This document shows positions 61,932-64,000 of a stretch of 64,000 bases of DNA, in pieces. The notes beneath the pieces were generated by a model, which saw only the letters and a list, made by a program, of their open reading frames with translations, was not told the origin of the DNA and made no database searches. Source of the stretch: Cyanomargarita calcarea GSE-NOS-MK-12-04C (GTDB taxonomy: Bacteria > Cyanobacteriota > Cyanobacteriia > Cyanobacteriales > Nostocaceae); assembly GCA_019359595.1 (NCBI GenBank), contig JAHHGZ010000001.1:248001-312000 (forward strand). The letters are read 5' to 3'. The translations under genes were made by a program, and so were the position numbers. Each line of letters begins with the position of its first letter. Within the stretch, counting starts at the first letter, position 1.

Positions 61932-62522
61932 ATGACAACCGATGAGATTGAAGCATTTCTGCAAGCAGCTTTTAATCGTTGTGATGCAGAAAGCTGTCCT
62001 CTCACTGATACGCAGAAACAAATATTACTACAAGTAGTTGAAGAAATTCAGAATTATTGTAGTGCTGTTGTATTAGATGTTGCCAATCCCTTAGACGAGC
62101 TTACAGAGGAGGAATTGCAAACCTTTTTGGAGTTCGTGAAAACGGCTGAAGAACACAAGCTTTCGTGGAAAATGCAATTACTCAACGACTGGCTGCATAA
62201 CGACGACTCTGGTGCGGTACAATTTATCCGTGATCGCTATGGTTTGGAGTGGCTGAATCGAGTTGAGCCAATACATTTTGAGAAGTATGCCTCTCTTGAT
62301 ACTCTAAAGCTAAAGGTGGGTTCGCGGATAGAAGTTTGCAATGCTTTGTGGGAATGGGTTCAAGATTCGGGCCCCTGTCAGCGGGAATGGTTTTCTTGTA
62401 CTGTCGTTTTTGTTGATGAAACATTTAGCAGTTGCACTATCCGCTTCAACAACGGTTCAGAGTATGAGATTCAAGGGCTTTACGAGTGGAACCGTTATAA
62501 TTGGCGCTGGGCTGCGTCTTGA
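61932..62522 (+). CDS. Hypothetical protein
   Basis: 196 residues. The N-terminal half is helical and acidic (LDELTEEELQTFLEFVKTAE). The C-terminal half reads like a small beta barrel: LKLKVGSRIEVCNALWEWVQ, CTVVFVDETFSSCTIRFNNG, YEIQGLYEWNRYNWRW, perhaps SH3-like. No named family. Its last 28 bases overlap the convergent kinase pseudogene. Confidence 0.6.
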   Translation: MTTDEIEAFLQAAFNRCDAESCPLTDTQKQILLQVVEEIQNYCSAVVLDVANPLDELTEEELQTFLEFVKTAEEHKLSWKMQLLNDWLHNDDSGAVQFIRDRYGLEWLNRVEPIHFEKYASLDTLKLKVGSRIEVCNALWEWVQDSGPCQREWFSCTVVFVDETFSSCTIRFNNGSEYEIQGLYEWNRYNWRWAAS

Positions 62523-63314
62523 CTGGCAGGAATAATAACCGTAAACTTTGTACCAACCCCAACTTGGCTTTCAACAGAGATTTGTCCGCCATGCAAGTCT
62601 ACACATTGTTTGACGATTGCCAGTCCTAATCCTGTGCCAGAAATTTCTTTGGCATTACTAGCACGATGGAATGATTCAAATAAGCGTTCTTGGTCGTTTA
62701 TCGGAATCCCAATTCCTGTATCTTCGATGCGAAAGATTGCGTTTCCGTTTTGATATTGTAGTTCAAAATAAACGACACTATCTTGAGGAGAATACTTGAT
62801 GGCATTCGAGAAATCGTTCGAGCATCTGGGTAGAGTTGAAGATGATATTGAGTGGATTGCGAAATTCGTGGGAGGCAATAGAGATAAAGCGGGACTTGAC
62901 TTGATTGAGTTCCTCCAATTTGGCATTGGCATCTTTGAGAGAGACAGAAAGCTGACGCGATCGCAGTAAAATTTCTAATCGTGCCTGCAATTCTACTTTC
63001 TCGACGGGACTGAGAATGAGTTCATCAATTCCTTGCCACAAATAGCGAGTTGTCAGGTTTACATCCTGACGAGGTGTAATTAAAAGAAACGGTAAGAAAA
63101 CTGGCTCCTCCCTGGCTTTGCTGGCTTGCACCCACTCCCAGAGCCGATCGAGCGCAGTTCCATCGAGAATACAAAGGTCAAAGGCTGGATTTAGGGTTGC
63201 CAATTCGGCTGGACTCGTGTTTGTCGGTGCTAGCACCTGATGATAAGTTGCCAGCCACTCGCAAAGGATGCGACGATTTTCTTTTTGGTCGAGCAGCAAT
63301 AGGATTTGGCTCAT
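62495..63314 (-). pseudogene. Receiver-histidine kinase gene with internal deletion and frameshift
   Basis: The 5' part (62778-63314) encodes a degenerate receiver (QILLLLDQKENRRILCEWLA) and HisKA FISIASHEFRNPLNIIFNST. After LERF the frame is lost; from about 62820 another frame continues SNAIKYSPQDSVVYFELQYQ, IFRIEDTGIGIPINDQERLF, SGTGLGLAIVKQCVDLHGGQ. The linker between HisKA and ATPase, usually 80 or so residues, is missing. A deletion with shifted frame explains it. It overlaps the upstream regulator by ATGA. Confidence 0.8.
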
Positions 63315-63685
63315 GCCTGTGCCTCCAAAAGACTCCGAATCAGTGCGAGCAATTGCTTGATTACAAGCGGTTTAATTAAAATACTTTGGGCACCATGAAC
63401 CAAGCTTTCTTGCTGAATGGCAGCACTTTGCTTTGGTAAGAGAACGAGAAAGGGTATGTTTTGCTCCCGCAGTTGTTCGCAGTGAGTCCAGATTTGGCGG
63501 TTAAAACCAGAAATATCAATCAATGCAACTTGAATTGGCCGCAACTCGGCTAAAATGAGTGCGAAGTTTTCTAACGAGTTTGCCGTTACAGTTTGAAATC
63601 CTTCCCTTTCGAGAAATTGTATCAACAATTCTAGGTTACGCGAGTTACGATCTACAGCTAAAATTAACGGTTTATTTTCAGTCAT
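63311..63685 (-). CDS. Receiver-domain response regulator
   Basis: 124 residues from ATG 63685. LILAVDRNSRNLELLIQFLE, VALIDISGFNRQIWTHCEQL and SILIKPLVIKQLLALI make the receiver, with Asp in ALIDIS and Lys in LIKP. The acidic pocket has only one Asp (VDRN rather than VDD). It is 20 bases downstream of the KaiC-like gene and overlaps the kinase gene: ATPase, regulator, kinase in one operon. Confidence 0.8.
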   Translation of the reverse strand: MTENKPLILAVDRNSRNLELLIQFLEREGFQTVTANSLENFALILAELRPIQVALIDISGFNRQIWTHCEQLREQNIPFLVLLPKQSAAIQQESLVHGAQSILIKPLVIKQLLALIRSLLEAQA

Positions 63686-63705
63686 ATGCCCACCCATCCC
63701 CCGGA

Positions 63706-64000
63706 TTAATCATCAGATTCCGTAAAGTGGGGTGTAGCACTAAGAATTCCTTTTAGTCCCGGCATAGGTTTTCCGACCTTAATACCATAGCGAGTGATTT
63801 CTAGCTCTCGTAGGGTTTTCTCAAAGTCTGATAACCGCTTCTTCAACACCCCGATCGCTTTGCGTACCTCCGTAACTGAGTTGATTTGACGCTCCCAGTA
63901 ACGCAGAAACACGAAGTTATCCGCTAAATAGGTAATCCCCACATCGGTTGCCCGAAACTCGCCGGTAAAGCTTACAACTTCATTGATTAATAGTACTGTC
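63706..64000 (-). CDS. KaiC-like (RAD55) ATPase, C-terminal part
   Basis: The frame runs off the right edge. TVLLINEVVSFTGEFRATDV, GITYLADNFVFLRYWERQI is the end of a RecA-type KaiC-like domain, followed by AIGVLKKRLSDFEKTLRELE and ISxGIKVGKPMPGLKGIL-type C-terminus. About 98 codons are in the window; the Walker motifs lie outside. Neighbouring regulator and kinase genes fit KaiC-like signalling operons. Confidence 0.8.
   Translation of the reverse strand, partial: TVLLINEVVSFTGEFRATDVGITYLADNFVFLRYWERQINSVTEVRKAIGVLKKRLSDFEKTLRELEITRYGIKVGKPMPGLKGILSATPHFTESDD

Noticed and set aside
1-64000. tRNA, rRNA or known riboswitch
   Set aside because: No T-loop-like GTTCRANYC blocks with matching arms or rRNA signatures were found by eye; a covariance-model scan would be decisive.

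Overview
The window comes from a filamentous, Nostocales-type cyanobacterium. This is inferred from the very frequent GCGATCGC (HIP1) octamer, several cyanobacterial families (CRTISO, CYP110-like P450, DUF1824, DUF3134, TIGR03643, Uma2, DUF6887/6888), many short dispersed repeats and low gene density. No rRNA or tRNA was seen. I ran no searches; family names come from motifs and memory.

Layout. 0-8 kb: kinase-like protein, atypical photolyase, Zn-peptidase, DCC/Uma2 pair, and a decayed DUF262 defence-type gene with a truncated partner. 8.3-11.5 kb: iron-uptake cassette (multicopper oxidase, HHH/EfeO-like lipoprotein, FTR1 permease), then a 33-bp tandem repeat. 12-16 kb: nucleoside phosphorylase, a ParA/coiled-coil pair that looks like a type 2 McdA/McdB carboxysome-positioning system, and a P450. 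16-31 kb: signalling, transport and metabolic genes between MITE-like elements, with remnants of an ABC transporter and an IS1-type transposase. 31-34 kb: a REC-kinase beside a frameshifted sensor-REC gene. 34-42 kb: small secreted or repeat proteins, purT, fasciclin, a WYL regulator, DUF6888/6887 genes and Uma2.

43-55.7 kb holds the main locus: a type I-D CRISPR-Cas system (cas3, cas10d, csc2, csc1, cas6, cas4, cas1, cas2) lying between two CRISPR arrays in opposite orientation. The arrays have about 190-bp leaders of clearly common origin, and their repeats differ almost only in the hairpin tetraloop (UUCG versus GAAA). cas3 is split by a 1.88-kb element carrying a TnpB-related RuvC nuclease gene; exact removal would restore its frame. 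cas3 also ends early after helicase motif VI. The interference helicase is therefore probably lost while the adaptation genes (cas4-cas1-cas2), Cascade genes and cas6 remain open.

55.8-64 kb: an intact antitoxin beside a wrecked PIN toxin, crtH, upp, yggT, a frameshifted BrnT toxin with intact antitoxin, and at the right edge a KaiC-like ATPase, response regulator and broken kinase operon. A recurring theme is decay of nucleases, toxins and sensor kinases, with small mobile repeats often at or near the breakpoints.
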